Below, piece by piece: positions 35,401 through 47,879 of a stretch of DNA of 64,000 nt. The translations under genes and the position numbers were made by a program. The stretch lies in the NCBI RefSeq assembly GCF_030272615.1, contig NC_081412.1, positions 100,129,796 to 100,193,795 on the forward strand, read 5' to 3'. The notes under the pieces are model-generated. The model was not told the DNA's origin. It made no database searches and saw only the letters and a list, made by a program, of their open reading frames with translations. The stretch comes from Cryptomeria japonica (lineage: Eukaryota > Streptophyta > Pinopsida > Cupressales > Cupressaceae). Numbering within the stretch: the stretch's first letter is position 1; every line of letters begins with the position of its first letter.

Positions 35401-36393
35401 CCCATTAACAGACCATTTTTTTAATCATTTTAATATATACAAAATAATTTAATAAATTTTAATCATAAATTTTAATATTTTACATTAAGTCATTCAAAAA
35501 ATGACGAACTTTAATAATTATTAATAACTATTTTATTAAGACCAATTATAATTAATATTTCATAGATATAATTAAAATAATATAATAATACACTACAAAT
35601 CAATAATTAAATTTGAGATTAATTTTTAATGATAATAATAATTATATAGATTTTTTAAATTAAATTAGGATTATGCTCTTAAGAAAATTATATATTTTCA
35701 CAATAAAATTTGTATTATATTATAATTATTTAAACTTTTTATTAAAGTGTTATAATTAATATTACATAAATATAGTTATACTAATGTAATTTGAAAATAA
35801 TAATGATTCAAAATTATAATAATAAAAAATTAATACAAATATTTTTATTATAATTCAAAATTATAATATTTAAAAATTAGAACAAATATTTTTATTACAA
35901 TACTATGATGATAATTACTCCACTATGTGGCACTTATTATTATTATACTCATATTATTATTATTAACTTTAAATGTGTCCTTTGCATTCTAAAAAATATA
36001 TTTTCTATTTTTCTTTATTAATAATTGTATAAATAAATTAAGAAATAATATATATTAAAAAATATTAAATGTTAAACAAAAAATTAAAAGTCTTCTTAAA
36101 AAAATTATTCAAATGAAATATATATTTTTAAAAGACATCTATCAATGTTTTTTATATAGATTATTTATAAGATATATATGCTAGTTATTGTTTGTAACTC
36201 CATAAGAAGAGAAAAATAATTAAAATAAAATTTTACCTTAATGAAAATTAAACCTTAAAAAAAAAATATGACAATTAAAATAAATTAATAAAAAATAATA
36301 TAGAATATTGTAATAGAAAAGATAAAATTAAAACACATTTTATCAAAAGAAGATAGAAAAAATGATAGATTTTAGTTTTAAATATAATTATTT
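35401..36393. other. AT-rich spacer
   Basis: Very AT-rich with many TAATAATTATTA words. No gene seen. Confidence 0.55.
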
Positions 36394-36841
36394 TTCAATA
36401 ATTAATTTAAAAAAAAAAAATTTTGATAGGTAATAGGCCACGAGTCGGAATTTTTTTATTGATTTAAAGTATTTTACATCTCGGTTTAGTGTGGGCACTG
36501 GTAGGAAAGAACAAAGGCAAGAAAACCTATAGTCTAGCCCAAGGAAGATTGCCTTCCTAGAAAAATGTACAAAATCTTATGATGGTATTTATGCCTTGCA
36601 TTGCTTGGCAATATTGCCATTGAAATATGAACGTAAAAATTATACAAATGCTGTGGAAATTATGAAAGTTCTGGAAGATTTATATTTTCTCTCTGATATA
36701 GATCCTGGGTTGAGGCTTGAAAGATACTTTCATTCCCTCCTGGTATCCTTACCCTGCAAAACAGACCAACCACCCCAAAAAAATACAACACCATGCACTC
36801 GAAAAGTCTGTAAACATCTTAAATTACCATGTCAGCATATG

Positions 36842-37366
36842 TTAGTCTGAAATCAAGCAACACATTGAAATGGACTGCCATATTATAGCACAAAGGTGAA
36901 AAAGGAAGAAGAGGAATGCAAGGCTCCTACGGATTTCATCAGTTCTGGCATTGAAGGTGGTTGGGTCTTCAATAACCAGAATATGCTTCCTGGGCACCTG
37001 GTTATTGTTAATGATCAAGATGTCATAATGCTTAGGCCTTGGGATGGTTAGTTCATCAATGATATTGACAAGAACCCTCTCCATCTCCCCTAGAATGGTT
37101 GCTTTAAAGACATCCCTGCATAGGGCAGCCATGACCTCTCTGTCCTTCTCAAAATACATTGTCACAGCTAGGAACATGGCCACTATATCCTGGTTGGCCC
37201 TAGTGCGGTCCTCATTATTGAGATATTCATGCCCTAGAACTCTTTTGATGGTATAAATCACCACCTCATGAGGGAGACAGATAATCCTTCTCAGCCTATC
37301 CTTCTTGATCACTCCGTAGAAGGCCATCTGTCTTTTAACACTTATCAATCTAACTAGGGTATCCAT
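36842..37366 (-). CDS. LINE 3' ORF, function unknown
   Basis: 174 codons, fully open, about 480 bp past the end of the RNase H frame and before the LINE terminus. No domain recognised. It contains R-Q-M-A-F-Y-G, H-E-V-V-I-Y-T-I-K-R-V-L-G, N-Q-D-I-V-A-M and, near residue 133, H-I-L-V-I-E-D-P-T-T-F. The last 25 residues are hydrophobic (A-F-L-F-F-L-F-H-L-C-A) and may run past the true end. Its relative at 34426-34857 is in the same place in another LINE copy. Being open in an otherwise broken element, it could be recent or selected, but chance is possible. Confidence 0.5.
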   Translation of the reverse strand: MDTLVRLISVKRQMAFYGVIKKDRLRRIICLPHEVVIYTIKRVLGHEYLNNEDRTRANQDIVAMFLAVTMYFEKDREVMAALCRDVFKATILGEMERVLVNIIDELTIPRPKHYDILIINNNQVPRKHILVIEDPTTFNARTDEIRRSLAFLFFLFHLCAIIWQSISMCCLISD

Positions 37367-37844
37367 GGCTAGAATTCACTTTAGTTAAGCCTGAGTAAGT
37401 CGGGAAGGCCGGTCTAAGAGCTCTTATTAAATAAGGGGAGAATCGATGTCTTAGCAAAACCGAGGATAGGGAGTAATGATTACATGACACTTAGCTCATT
37501 TTACTTAAGATTTCGGGTGATATGCCGATGCAATTTAGATTTGAAATTATTGATATGACAGATCTATCTTGTTGTTCACATATTCATGTAATCATTAAAG
37601 ATCAAGGTAGTAATTACATTCTAGTACTTATTCCAGCCCCTTAATCGTATGATTTGTGTGTTAGGCATTTTCAAATAAAGGGGAGGGGAACTCCAAGTTA
37701 ATCCACTAGATATGGTCGAACCTTAGGATAAGGCTAACTTTTAAGAGTTAATGAGGATGATGTTCCAAACCCCTTCTAAGTTTAAAAAGGAAAATTAAGT
37801 TTAAAGATTGTAATTCTAGCTAAAATTTGAATATGATGGATACA

Positions 37845-40800
37845 TCAGGGGTAATCAGGGTGTCCTGGCATGATGTTGATGGAGGAGAAACCATCCACAC
37901 ATTTATTTGCTAGATGATCCGCTCTGGAGTTGCCTTCTCTATAAATATGGTTAAAGGTGATTTCATCCAAGGACTGAATATCGATCATGATGTTTGAAAG
38001 GATAGAATTGAGTTTCCAATTAGGCATATTTCCTTTTTTGAGGGTATTAATAACGATAGCCGAGTCCTCTTCTATGTTGATTTTTCCTATTTTTAGGATT
38101 TTGCATAATTTTATACCTTCATGTAGGGCTCTTAGCTCTGCTTCATTGTTGGAGCTTATACCTGTTGGTGAGGCTAGGGCTGCAATTTCCTCCCCTTTTG
38201 AATTGTGTATACAACATCCAATACCTGAAATACCAAGATTCCCTCTGGAAGCCCCATCAAAGTTTAGCTTAAACCAGCCATCTTTAAGGGGGGACCACTT
38301 GCAATCCTTTCATTTTTGTAGGTTGATGGATGGCCCATCTCCATCATATGGGGGAATTTTCAAACCAATCCATTTTAGTCTTATTTCCCCATCCCATTTA
38401 GTCATCTCCAAATTTTTCTAACCCTTCATAGATTGACAGTTCATTAATTCAATTATGGAAACCTCAACCTTGTTTGTTAGTTGAGGCCAGTCCATCTTGC
38501 AATCTTTAAAGATCCTCCTATTCCTTTCTTTCCAGATCTCCCAAATTAATAATGAAGGAGTTGAAACCCATAAACCCTTATATAAGCATCTTTTATTTTT
38601 GATCGGCCATGCTTGGAACATGTCTAGGACTGAGTCTGGGATGGGGGTGTACTAATTCATCTGCATTTTAAGCCAACCCCAACAATTGTGGGAGTATTCA
38701 CAGGTCAACAATAGATGGTTGGTAGTTTCCTCCATCTTCTCACATAGAGGGCATCTGCTAGGTCCCTTGAAACCCATTCTCCTGAATGTGGAAGTTGTCA
38801 GGATTCTATCCTGAAGTGCTAGCTAGGCAAATAACCCAGCTTTGGAAAGACATATTTTATCCCAGCATAGTTTTAGTGGGATGTATGTATCTTTGGTTTG
38901 TCCTTTTCTAATGAGCTCATTGTATCCTTCTCTTGTGCTATATTTACCTTTCTTAGATCCATCCCATGCTAAACCATCCTCCTTTTGACTAAAGGAGATT
39001 ATTCTTGAAGCCAATGTGTCTTCTAGAACTTTTAACTCATTAGGTAGGAGATCTAAGTTTCCTAAGGATTTCCACTTCTAGCTTTTAATGTCATCGACCG
39101 AGATTTCCTCTATATAGTCTGAAACCTTATCTCCCCACTGACTCTCTAAGATTGATATGGCAGTATCAAATTTATGTTCTCTACTAATAACAAGGTAGCC
39201 TCCCCAAGAATCCTTCCAAAATAATGCATTCTCCCCATTCCCTAGATTCCAAGTAATCTTACTAGATATAATTTCCTTGTAGTTCATCATGAAATTCCAA
39301 ATCCTTGATCCCTTAGGGGGGAAGAGATTCTAAAGATGTTGATTGGATCAAAATTTTGGAGGTATTTGTTATAAAGTAATTTTGCCCACTTTAAATGGGG
39401 ATTATTATACATTCTCCATACCAGCTTTGCCCCTAGAGCTTTACTTTGGAGAATTATGTCTTTTAATCCCAACCCCCCTTTTTCTTTTGGTTTATAGATT
39501 TTATCCCATGCTACCAGGGGAATTTTGAATTTTTCATTAGCTCCTTTCCAAAAGAAGGTCCTTAGATGTTTGTTCAGTTCCTTCTTTTTTATATAGGTAG
39601 GTCAATATAGGAGAGTTGGTATATGGGCATTGCAGATCAAACTGATTTTATCATAGTTGCCTTACCCACTGAGGACAACCATCTTCCCTTCTAGGTATCT
39701 ATTCTTTTTATAATTTTTGTTAGAGTTTGGTCCCATAAATTCAAGGATCTACATCCCTTATCCAAGGGTATACCTAGGTATTTACAAAGTAGGTTGCCCT
39801 TGTTAAATTTGAGGATGTTGCTTATTTTATTTGCTAGTTTTTCTTCTGTGTTGAAGAAGAATATATTTGATTTTAGGGTATTGATTTCTTGGCCAAAATC
39901 CAATGAGCAGGTGTCAAGAGTTTGCTTGATAGACTTGGCTTCTAGCATATCACTATGTCCAAAGAGCATAGTATCATCTACAAATTATTGGTGCATAGTG
40001 GCTTCAAGTCCACTAGTAATTTTGATGCCCTGGATAGACAACTGCTCCCTAGCCCTATTAAACAATCTTCCCATAGATTCATCCATTAGAATGAAGAGAA
40101 AGGGAGATATATGGTCCCCTTGCCTGAGCCCTCTAGAGATAGAAAAAAAACCCGCAGGAGATCCATTTACAAGAATTGACATTCTGGGTGTGGAAATGCA
40201 TTCATAAATAGGGTTGATCCATTATTTTGCAAAGCCAAAGGCTTCAAGGCATTTGCATAAGAAGTGTCAATCTACCTTGTCATAGGCTTTTTTTATGTCT
40301 AACTTAATTAGCATACTTGATTCTTTATTAGTCTGTACTGAGTGAATTGCTTCTTGGGCAATAATGATACCATCATAGATTGAGCGGTCTGGCACAAACC
40401 CAGTCCATTCCTCATTGATTAGCCGGGGAAGAAACTTATGTAATCTATTTGCAATTGATTTTGTTAGTAGTTTGTATAATGTGTTATAGAGGGCTATTGG
40501 TCTAAAGTCTTCAAAGCACTCAGCTTTGTCTTTTTTTGGTATTAGGACTATAAATGTATTGTTTAGCTCCTTTAGTATTTTACCAGAGTTTCTTATTCCT
40601 TCTAATGCGTCAGTGATCTCATCACCAATGAAGTTCCAACATTGCTAGAAGAAGGAAGCTGGGAAACCATCAGGTCCAGGGGCTTTGTCCGGGTTCATTT
40701 GGAAAAGTGTTCTCTCAATCTCTTCCTTAGTGAATTTTGCATTTAGAAATTGATTCTTCTCTTTGTTTATTAGCTTTAAGATACAATTGAGGACCTCGTT

Positions 40801-42054
40801 CCTAGAGGCTATCTGTCCAGGTTGTTAAAGATGATGCTGAAGTAATCAATTGCTTCTTTGGCATTGACCTCCAGATTGTTGCTCAGATTACTAGATTGAG
40901 TCTTAATGTTGTTGATTTTATTTATTATTCTTTTATGCTTGGTACTATTGTGGAAGAATTTGGTATTTCTATCCCCTGCTTCTAGTCAGAGTTCCCTTGA
41001 CTTTTGTTTCCAAAAAATTTCTTCTCTGGCCAAAATTTCTTCATACTCTGTTAATAGGGATATTTCTTTAAGGTAGAGGTAATTGTCCATGCCCTTCCTA
41101 ATAACCTCTTTTTTTATTTCCTTTAAATCTTCTTCTATTTCAATTTTTTTGCTGAAGATATTTCCAAAAATGTTCTTATTCCATGCTATTAAATTTTGTT
41201 TTATTATTTTTAATTTGGCAACTACTTGGAAGGATTTGGACCCTATTGCTTTGGCTTCCTTCCACCATTTTTTAATTAACTTTAAGATATTCTCATCTCT
41301 TAGCCACATTAGCTCAAATATAAATGGGCTTCGGGTGGAAGGGATGACTTCTAATATGTTGAGCTGGACTGGGAAGTGGTTTGATCCAGATAATGGTAGG
41401 ATATTTGCTTCAAAGGAGTTCATAATGTTGGCCAAATTTCCCCGTAAGAAAAATCTGTCCAATTTTTTTGCAATATTGCAGAATCCTTTTCTCTTATTAT
41501 TCCAAGTAAAGGAGTTCATTTTAGTTTTGATTTCCATTAGATTACTATTTATTATCCATTCTCTAAAATCTATGGTGGCCTGGGAGACATTTTTCATGCC
41601 CCCCCATTTTTCCAGAGGATCTGCTATGGCATTGAAATCCCCTCTTATAATACTAAATTGATCCGACACCGAAGTAAGGAATTGCTCGATTTCACCCTAG
41701 GTTTTCTTTTTGTCCTTGTTCTAAATGGGCCCATATACATTTATCAAGAGGAATTTTAAATCTCTTGTAACTATTAACCCTACCACACAACCAGTTGGGA
41801 GACTTATGTATTGACTCATAGGAGACTGCCCTAGGGTCCTAGATTACTGCTAATCCTCCAGACTCCCCCATGGCTGGGATCCCCACTACTTCTCTTATCC
41901 CTATTTTTTTGTTAAATTCTTCTAAATCATCCTTATTTATTTTTGTTTCTTGTAATAAAATTAATTCTGGGCTAAATTTTATTATGCAGCATTTTATGAT
42001 TCATTTCTTGTTAGGGGCATTCAAGCCCCTAACATTCCATGTGAAGAGCCTCAT
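37845..42054 (-). pseudogene. LINE ORF2 (endonuclease, RT, zinc-binding region, RNase H)
   Basis: The start ATG at 42052-42054 overlaps the ORF1 stop as ATGA. The N-terminus M-R-L-F-T-W-N-V-R-G-L-N is the usual start of the endonuclease, which runs to about 41000 with G-D-F-N-A-I. Its S-D-H-F-P motif is changed to S-N-H-F-P. RT spans about 39600-40900, with L-D-I-K-K-A-Y-D-K-V, S-R-G-L-R-Q-G-D-H-I-S-P-F-L-F and F-V-D-D near 39975. A zinc-binding region at about 38650-38830 reads C-P-L-C-E-K then H-L-L-L-T-C. RNase H at 37860-38310 keeps all acidic positions: N-F-D-G-A-S, N-N-E-A-E-L, E-D-S-A and R-A-D-H-L-A-N. Stops and at least one frameshift break it. Confidence 0.85.
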
Positions 42055-43931
42055 TTCTCCTTGGGAAGGATCTTCCCCTTCCCTACATAAAAAAGATTCA
42101 TTAATTTAGTTTGTCCTTCTGACTTTCCTGCTAGATTGAGTAACTCTGATAGGGGTTTCCTATCCCTTCTTTTAATTTCTTTGGTGCAATTAGGGGAGCC
42201 AATATCTTCTATGGTTTTGGCTAATCCAAGGTTTCCTTTTTCTAGTTCCTTTTCTGATACCATGATCCCCATAACCTTTTGAACTGCATCCAACATAATA
42301 TCTTTCTTCAAGAGCCCTAGCATAAGAAGCCTTTTTTGATATGCTAGTTCTTCATCATCAGCAATTTCATCTATGAAAGTATCCATCAGATCATTAACTA
42401 TTTCATTTCCCACATAATCTAAGATGATCCTATTTTCTACTTAAATTCTCTTAAAATGATCCTCCTTAGTTTCCTTGGTTTCTATATTTAAGGGGTCACT
42501 AAGTTGTGGTACCGGGCAGGCTTTATCACTCAAAACAGAAGGTAGGAAGTCCATGCCATCTACCTTGCCGATAACCCCTCCATTAAATGCCATGTCTAAT
42601 TTCTCCCTGCGAGAACCTTGCTTGCACCAATCCATGAGGGTAAGCTCTTCGATGAGAGGGACATGGGGATCTATATCCATAAGTGAGGGTGTCTCAAATA
42701 TGCCACCATCATCACAGGCGATTTCCCCTTCCTCTAATTCCTGAATTAGGGATTCCTTATCCTTCCTATCTATTGTAATCCTACTCAGGTCTGATTTATC
42801 TATGGTAGCCTTCATCAAAGTATTTATGGTGAAGCCTACTCCTTTAGGATTGAGAGTTAGGACAATCTTATCCTTAGGGGGTAAAACTGGACTTCTATTT
42901 CCTGGTTTAGGGTTGGGTAGAGTGAGATCTGGAAGGATAAATTCTTTTTAGACCACTCTGCCTTTAAATAATTCTGGTTTAATCCAATACAAAGAATGAT
43001 TTGTTATAATTTTAATAGGCTCAATGTTAACAGTTTTGATTGGCAATTTGACCATCATCTTGATGGTTGCAGAATCTCTGAAATTTTCTTCTAATCCTTC
43101 AAAACCCCCAATTGAGTCACCTATTCTGACAAGGCAATGATCGTGAATAAGTTCTATTGGGAGGTTAGGTAGTTCTACCCACCTTGGGACATAATGATTT
43201 TCAAAAGACTTAGGAGAAAAATTTGGTTTCCATTTAAAAAAGGAGAAACAGTAACCTTGAAAGAAACTAGGTTCAAAATCTAGTAATTTATCCCTTAATA
43301 CTGATGATTTGCAATGAATAAACGTATAATTTTCTTCTAGGATTGTGATACTTACCTGCCCTTTGGTTGTGGAGATCAACCACTGGATAATATCCTAGGT
43401 GGAGGCGCCGAAACCACACCATTTGCCAAAGAGACCTCATCTTTTTTAATACTCCCAAATATCATTTGTGTACTGGTTACTTATGATAATTGTGTTCTGA
43501 TCAAAGCTGATTTGGGAATTGACTTGCTTCTCACTATTATGATTTTGAGACTTGTTTTCTAAGTTAAAAGCTTGAGGATGGGCTATTGATGGTTTTGGCA
43601 GAGACTCCCCATGAGGCCTTTTTTCCCCAAGTTTAACCCTATTTGCACCTGTGGCAATAGAATTTGTAGTAAATCTAGTTGGTTCTTGTGGTGGCCACCA
43701 TTTTTCCTTCCTTGTCGAGTGGTCCTTGTGGTTTTCCAATGTCGATCTAGGGTTCCTTTGTTTCCCCGACCAATCAGTATCTACTGCCGTAGATGCAGAG
43801 ATATCCTTGTTATTTGTAAATTTAGATTTATTTTGGCTGATTGGGGGGCCACCTGGAACCCTAGCCGCATCCTTGCAAATTTGATTTAGAGTTATTGGGA
43901 TCAAATTTACTCCTGTAGTGCAGGATTGCAT
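42051..43931 (-). pseudogene. LINE ORF1 (DUF4283-like)
   Basis: 43446-43931 is a polar N-terminal part with no domain. 42948-43379 has the DUF4283-like pattern of plant LINE ORF1: F-F-K-W-K-P-N-F-S-P then V-P-R-W-V-E-L-P-N-L-P and L-V-R-I-G-D-S-I-G. 42051-42818 is an acidic C-terminal part with a short stop gap near 42430. It ends K-E-K-stop, the stop overlapping the ORF2 start. ORF1 products bind RNA during retrotransposition. The upstream 43932-44162 is the presumed 5' untranslated part. Confidence 0.75.
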
Positions 43932-44174
43932 AGATGAAAGGGCTTAAAATTTGTTCATTGAACCCACCTTGTTTTTGTGGGCATTTTTATGAAAATGAAT
44001 TAGCTTGCCTAGGGGATATCCTCATTGACCCTTGGATATTTTTAGGGCGAAGGACGGTTTTCACAGTTGGATGCAATTTCTTGATCGCAGGATACTGTTT
44101 ACCACTTGTTGTGGTTTGGGCGAAATTTTGCAGAGCCATTCCTAATTCAAAAATTTTGATTATTCAATAATTAA

Positions 44175-44754
44175 AATTTTAATAAGACAAATAATAATAA
44201 ATTCAATTAATTGTAATAAATATTAATTATTATTAAAAATTTCATATATATATATTTTTAAACATAATGAAAAATTAATCTTTAAAAAAAGAAGAAGAAA
44301 GTAGCTATTTCTTTCTTTTTAAATATTTTTTTTTTTCATTTTTGAAACTAGAATCTAAAAAAAGAAGATAATATTAAAATATATTCTTTTCAAAAGAACA
44401 AAATAGTATAAGATAGATTTTTTCTTTTATGCACATTCTTTTTCTAGTTAATAATATGAAAATATATGTTTTAGTTTTTTATTACAAAATGTAAACATAT
44501 AGTTGAGATCAATTCAATTGTATTACATCCTTCTAATCAATTCTAAACCATTGATTTTAAAAAATAGGTTGCACATTTCATATAGGAAATCCTTGCATAA
44601 TAAAACTAAAACCAAAGGAAAAGGAAAAAGATAACAACCCAAAAGAAAGACAACTCACAAAGAAATAACAATTAACCAACAAAAAAATAAATCAAATGAA
44701 AAAATAATAAAAGAAGTTGAAAAATAGATACTAAAGAACAATAATTGAAATAAT
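44175..44754. other. AT-rich spacer
   Basis: No gene seen; A-rich and T-rich runs. Confidence 0.5.
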
Positions 44755-45240
44755 AAAACACAACATTAATAAACTAAAATTTATTAATGCAACTTACAAA
44801 GGAAGATCAACAAAATAAAATATAAAAATAAGAAAAAGAAAGGACATTACTAAAAATAATTCAAAAAAAACAAAAAAAACGTAAGAAAAAAAAAAAGAAC
44901 ATGAACAAGAAAATAAGATAATAAAATAATTCTAACATAAAATAGAAATAAAAACAATATTAATAACTTATGAACAAAATCTAAGGAGAGAAAAAAAATG
45001 AACAAGGCAAAGAAAAAAAAAGGAAGAACCAAGAATAATAAAGAGTAAAACCCACAAAGAAGGTAGGGAAAAGAGTTAAAAACAAAAGACAAGAAGAAGG
45101 AAATAAGGCTTAGAGTGGATGAAAGAATAAAAAAAGAGAGGTGAAGAATAGAAAGAGATCATTGTGGGGGAAGTTTCAAAAGAAGGGAGTTAAGAAGAGG
45201 TTGCTAAGCTAGGTTAATGTATGACCCTTCATTTTGATTG
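44755..45240. repeat. left arm of a large imperfect inverted repeat
   Basis: A-rich strand. AACACAACATTAATAAACTA near 44758 is matched by the reverse complement near 48545-48565. AAGCTAGGTTAATGTATGA near 45208 is matched by the reverse complement of 47905-47925. The long frame on - at 44850-45092 is an artefact of T-richness. The arms enclose about 2.6 kb holding a miniature element and a solo LTR. Confidence 0.65.
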
Positions 45241-45378
45241 AGATTCGCTAATAAGATTTTTAATATTCTCCACAAATATGGCATCTCTTGTGCTTTAAAA
45301 CTCAACTTAACCATGAGAAGATATATCCCCTATGCCAAAGACCCCTTACCTCATCTTCTCCACTTTGATGTGTACACA
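45241..45378. other. spacer beside the miniature element
   Basis: Open on + without recognisable domain (F-A-N-K-I-F-N-I-L-H-K-Y-G-I and so on). Too short to name. Confidence 0.3.
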
Positions 45379-45859
45379 GGGTATGTGCAGGATCATGAGG
45401 GGCCAAAAAGTGGCGATATTCTGACTAAAGTCTTGATTGATAGGCTGATTAAAAAATATCTATAACCTTCAAATGGTATCACATTTTTTAAATCCAAAAT
45501 ATGCGTCACATTCTATGCTTCATATACTATAGGATTAAAAAAAATGAATTTCATAAAGTTTTGACCAAGTTATGGTGGTTAGACATACGAGTTTTTATAT
45601 TTTTAAAAAGTTGTAGTAAAACAATCATAATTAATTATTTATATAAAAATACAAAAAAATATTTGTCACATCTAGACATGAGTCTTCTACTTATAGCTTA
45701 GAAACTACATTCAATTTACTACATATCTTATTCTTACATATTTTTGAAATAATGATGGTAACTTAATCAAATTTTTACGTCAAGTTGCCTAACTCTATTT
45801 TTCTAATTTTCATTGCCACTTAAGGGCCTGTTTGGCCCACCATGATCCTGCACATACCC
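45379..45859. mobile_element. 481-bp miniature inverted-repeat element related to the 13.6-kb element
   Basis: Both ends start GGGTATGTGCAGGATCATG when read inward. Inside, the left end continues to GGGGCCAAAAAGTGGCGAT and the right end, reversed, to GGGCCAAACAGGCCCTTAAG then TGGCAATGAAA. These are the two different ends found at 62724 and 49146 respectively. The interior, reversed, matches 49180-49757 (for example TTGAATGTAGTTTCTAAGCTA, GGATGTGACGCAT), so it looks like a deletion derivative. Flanks ACA and ATA or CA and CA do not give a firm duplication. Confidence 0.8.
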
Positions 45860-45903
45860 CATAATCGATTTCTTAATTATGTGGCACTCTCTATATTGAA
45901 TAC

Positions 45904-46970
45904 TATTGGTATTTTGGTATGGTTTTGTCATTGATGCCAGCACCTACTAAAACACTAGCACTTTGGAGATCCAACAGCTTTCACTGGCAAACAAGTAACT
46001 ATTGCACAGTTAGTAGTATATGGTTCACCGGCAGGATATAATGTTCACCGGCACTTGGAATGATATGGAAAATACTTGGTAATGTCAAAGACATCGTGTG
46101 GACACTTTGTTTTGAAGAATTAATCATTGGTATAAGCATATTTGCATATTTGCTTTTACCGGCAAATAGGTCCAGGGTTACCTAGGGTTACACCGGCAGG
46201 TTTATCTTTTCTAGATCAGCATGGCACGCTATGGAGATGATTTATTATTGTTGTAAATGCATTAAGCCGACATGTTTAATTGGTTATTGCATCGGATATT
46301 ATATTGTTTGTAAAATGTTTTTATTGTAATATCTTGTAGAGCTGACCTACTAAAATTGGTCTTAGGTTATGGTATAAATGTAAGATCTTATTTGTAAGAT
46401 CGAATGTGGAATGCGAAAAAGGAATTGTGTGAAGGTATATGCGAGATTAAGCAGAGCTATACACGAAGACATCACTTGAATGTGAAGCTAGGTTTTTTTA
46501 GAAGCATATCAGCATTACACCGGTACTGAATCCAGCATATGAAGATGCTATTTTGTGCAGTACATTCTTATTGGATTTAACCGTCCAACCGTAGTCAATG
46601 CGACTCCCATTTTGTGATTGAGCAGTGAGTTCTAGGCCGTTGGCCTTTCTGCATGTGCAGACCCCATTTATGTACACTTACTATCTACAGTAGTATCATC
46701 TGATTGTGGGTAAGGTTTCCCACCGTGGTTTTTCCCCTTACAGGGTTTCCACGTACAAATATTGGTGTTATGTGTTGTGGATGACTTTATGTTTATGTTT
46801 CATGCATTAATATTTACCAGTATAGCAATTTACTGTTAACACTATCTACCGGAACACTTGACTGGTTTACCAATATTAAGCACTAAGTTGGTTAAGTGGT
46901 TTTTGGTTTAAATTTATTAGACAACTGATTCACCCCCCCCCCCCCTCTCAATTGTCTCCGGGACCTAACA
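45904..46970 (+). mobile_element. solo LTR with AATAC target duplication
   Basis: AATAC occurs at 45899-45903 and 46971-46975. The element starts TATTGG (TGTTGG expected) and ends GGACCTAACA. It carries GTTTCCCACCGTGGTTTTTC near 46705 and a C run before CTCTCAATTG, as in the solo LTR at 5841-7233. About 1067 bp, no coding sequence. The start T-A may be a TG decay. Confidence 0.88.
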
Positions 46971-46975
46971 AATAC

Positions 46976-47879
46976 AAGTTATTTTATTAGTATTGTGTGT
47001 TTATGTCAAATTTGAACCTATTTGTAAACCCTATTAAAAGCCAAGCTCTAACCTAGATCTACAAACTAATTCAAAACAACATCAATAGAGAATCTATCAA
47101 ACATGCAAATACCTTTCACATGTTCAATAGGCTTGTCTCCATTGTTCTTATATCATCCATGATCTTGTTTTGATGATTATATTGCTCTTAGATTTGTGAT
47201 GCAATTGCACAAGAACTCAAAGAAGAATAGATGTGGTTGTGATGATGTATGCTAGAGTGTAAGTATGATTGCTTGGCTATGGATTACAAAATGGAAGGAG
47301 GATACCTCTTTTATAGAGATCTCAAAAAGAACCAAGGGCTACATTAAGAGGTTAAAAAATGAATGACCATGATCACATAGTTAGAAGAGAACCAATAAGA
47401 TTGAAGGGTAGGTAGAGATGAAACAAGGAGACTAAAAGGTGGAAAGGTAAAAGATAAAAATGAATAAGACTAAGAGGTTAAATTAAAATTGAGGGCTAAG
47501 ATTGAGGAGCAGGTAATTTAGGGAGACATGTTGTCATGTGGATAATAATAAAAATATCAATGAATTAATTAAATGTCTAAAAATATTTATTTAATTAATA
47601 GAAGAAAGGCCATATAAATTAAATAATTAAATATTTATTTAAATTAGAAAAAGAGGCTTATTGAATTAAACAAATAACATAAAATATTTATTTAATTAAT
47701 AATGAAAGAGGCTAATGAATTAACTAAATAAATAAAAATATTTATTTAACTAATAGAAGACATTAAGATAAAATAATTAAACATCTACCTTGAGAACACT
47801 CAAATTATGGTTAAGAAAGATTGTTTTTTCAAATGTTAAATTCATGAGATCATTACCATTAAAAGCCAAGTTAACAATC
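46976..47879. other. AT-rich sequence, possibly an old LTR
   Basis: Contains AATATTTATTTAATTAATAG repeats like the AT-rich parts of the Tat LTRs and a TATA-like word near 47310 on -. No gene and no clear ends. Confidence 0.35.

Larger units (their letters stand above)
36406..44162 (-). mobile_element. L1-type LINE, about 7.8 kb, near full length
   Basis: On - the order is ORF1 (about 43931-42051), ORF2 (42054-37845) with endonuclease, reverse transcriptase, zinc-binding region and RNase H, then a 3' segment with an extra ORF (37366-36842). The 3' end reads GGCCTATTACCTATCAAAA, then a T run. The 12-bp word TTCAATAATTAA flanks the element at 36394-36405 and 44163-44174, a likely target duplication, though in AT-rich sequence. 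Many in-frame stops, mostly TAG, show it is inactive. Confidence 0.82.

Noticed and set aside
41083-41661. 192-codon + frame
   Set aside because: It is the antisense shadow of the LINE endonuclease region.
45825-45845. Tourist or hAT end, from GGGCCTGTTTGG
   Set aside because: The words continue outward into GGGTATGTGCAGG ends that are shared by all four termini, so the true end lies further out.
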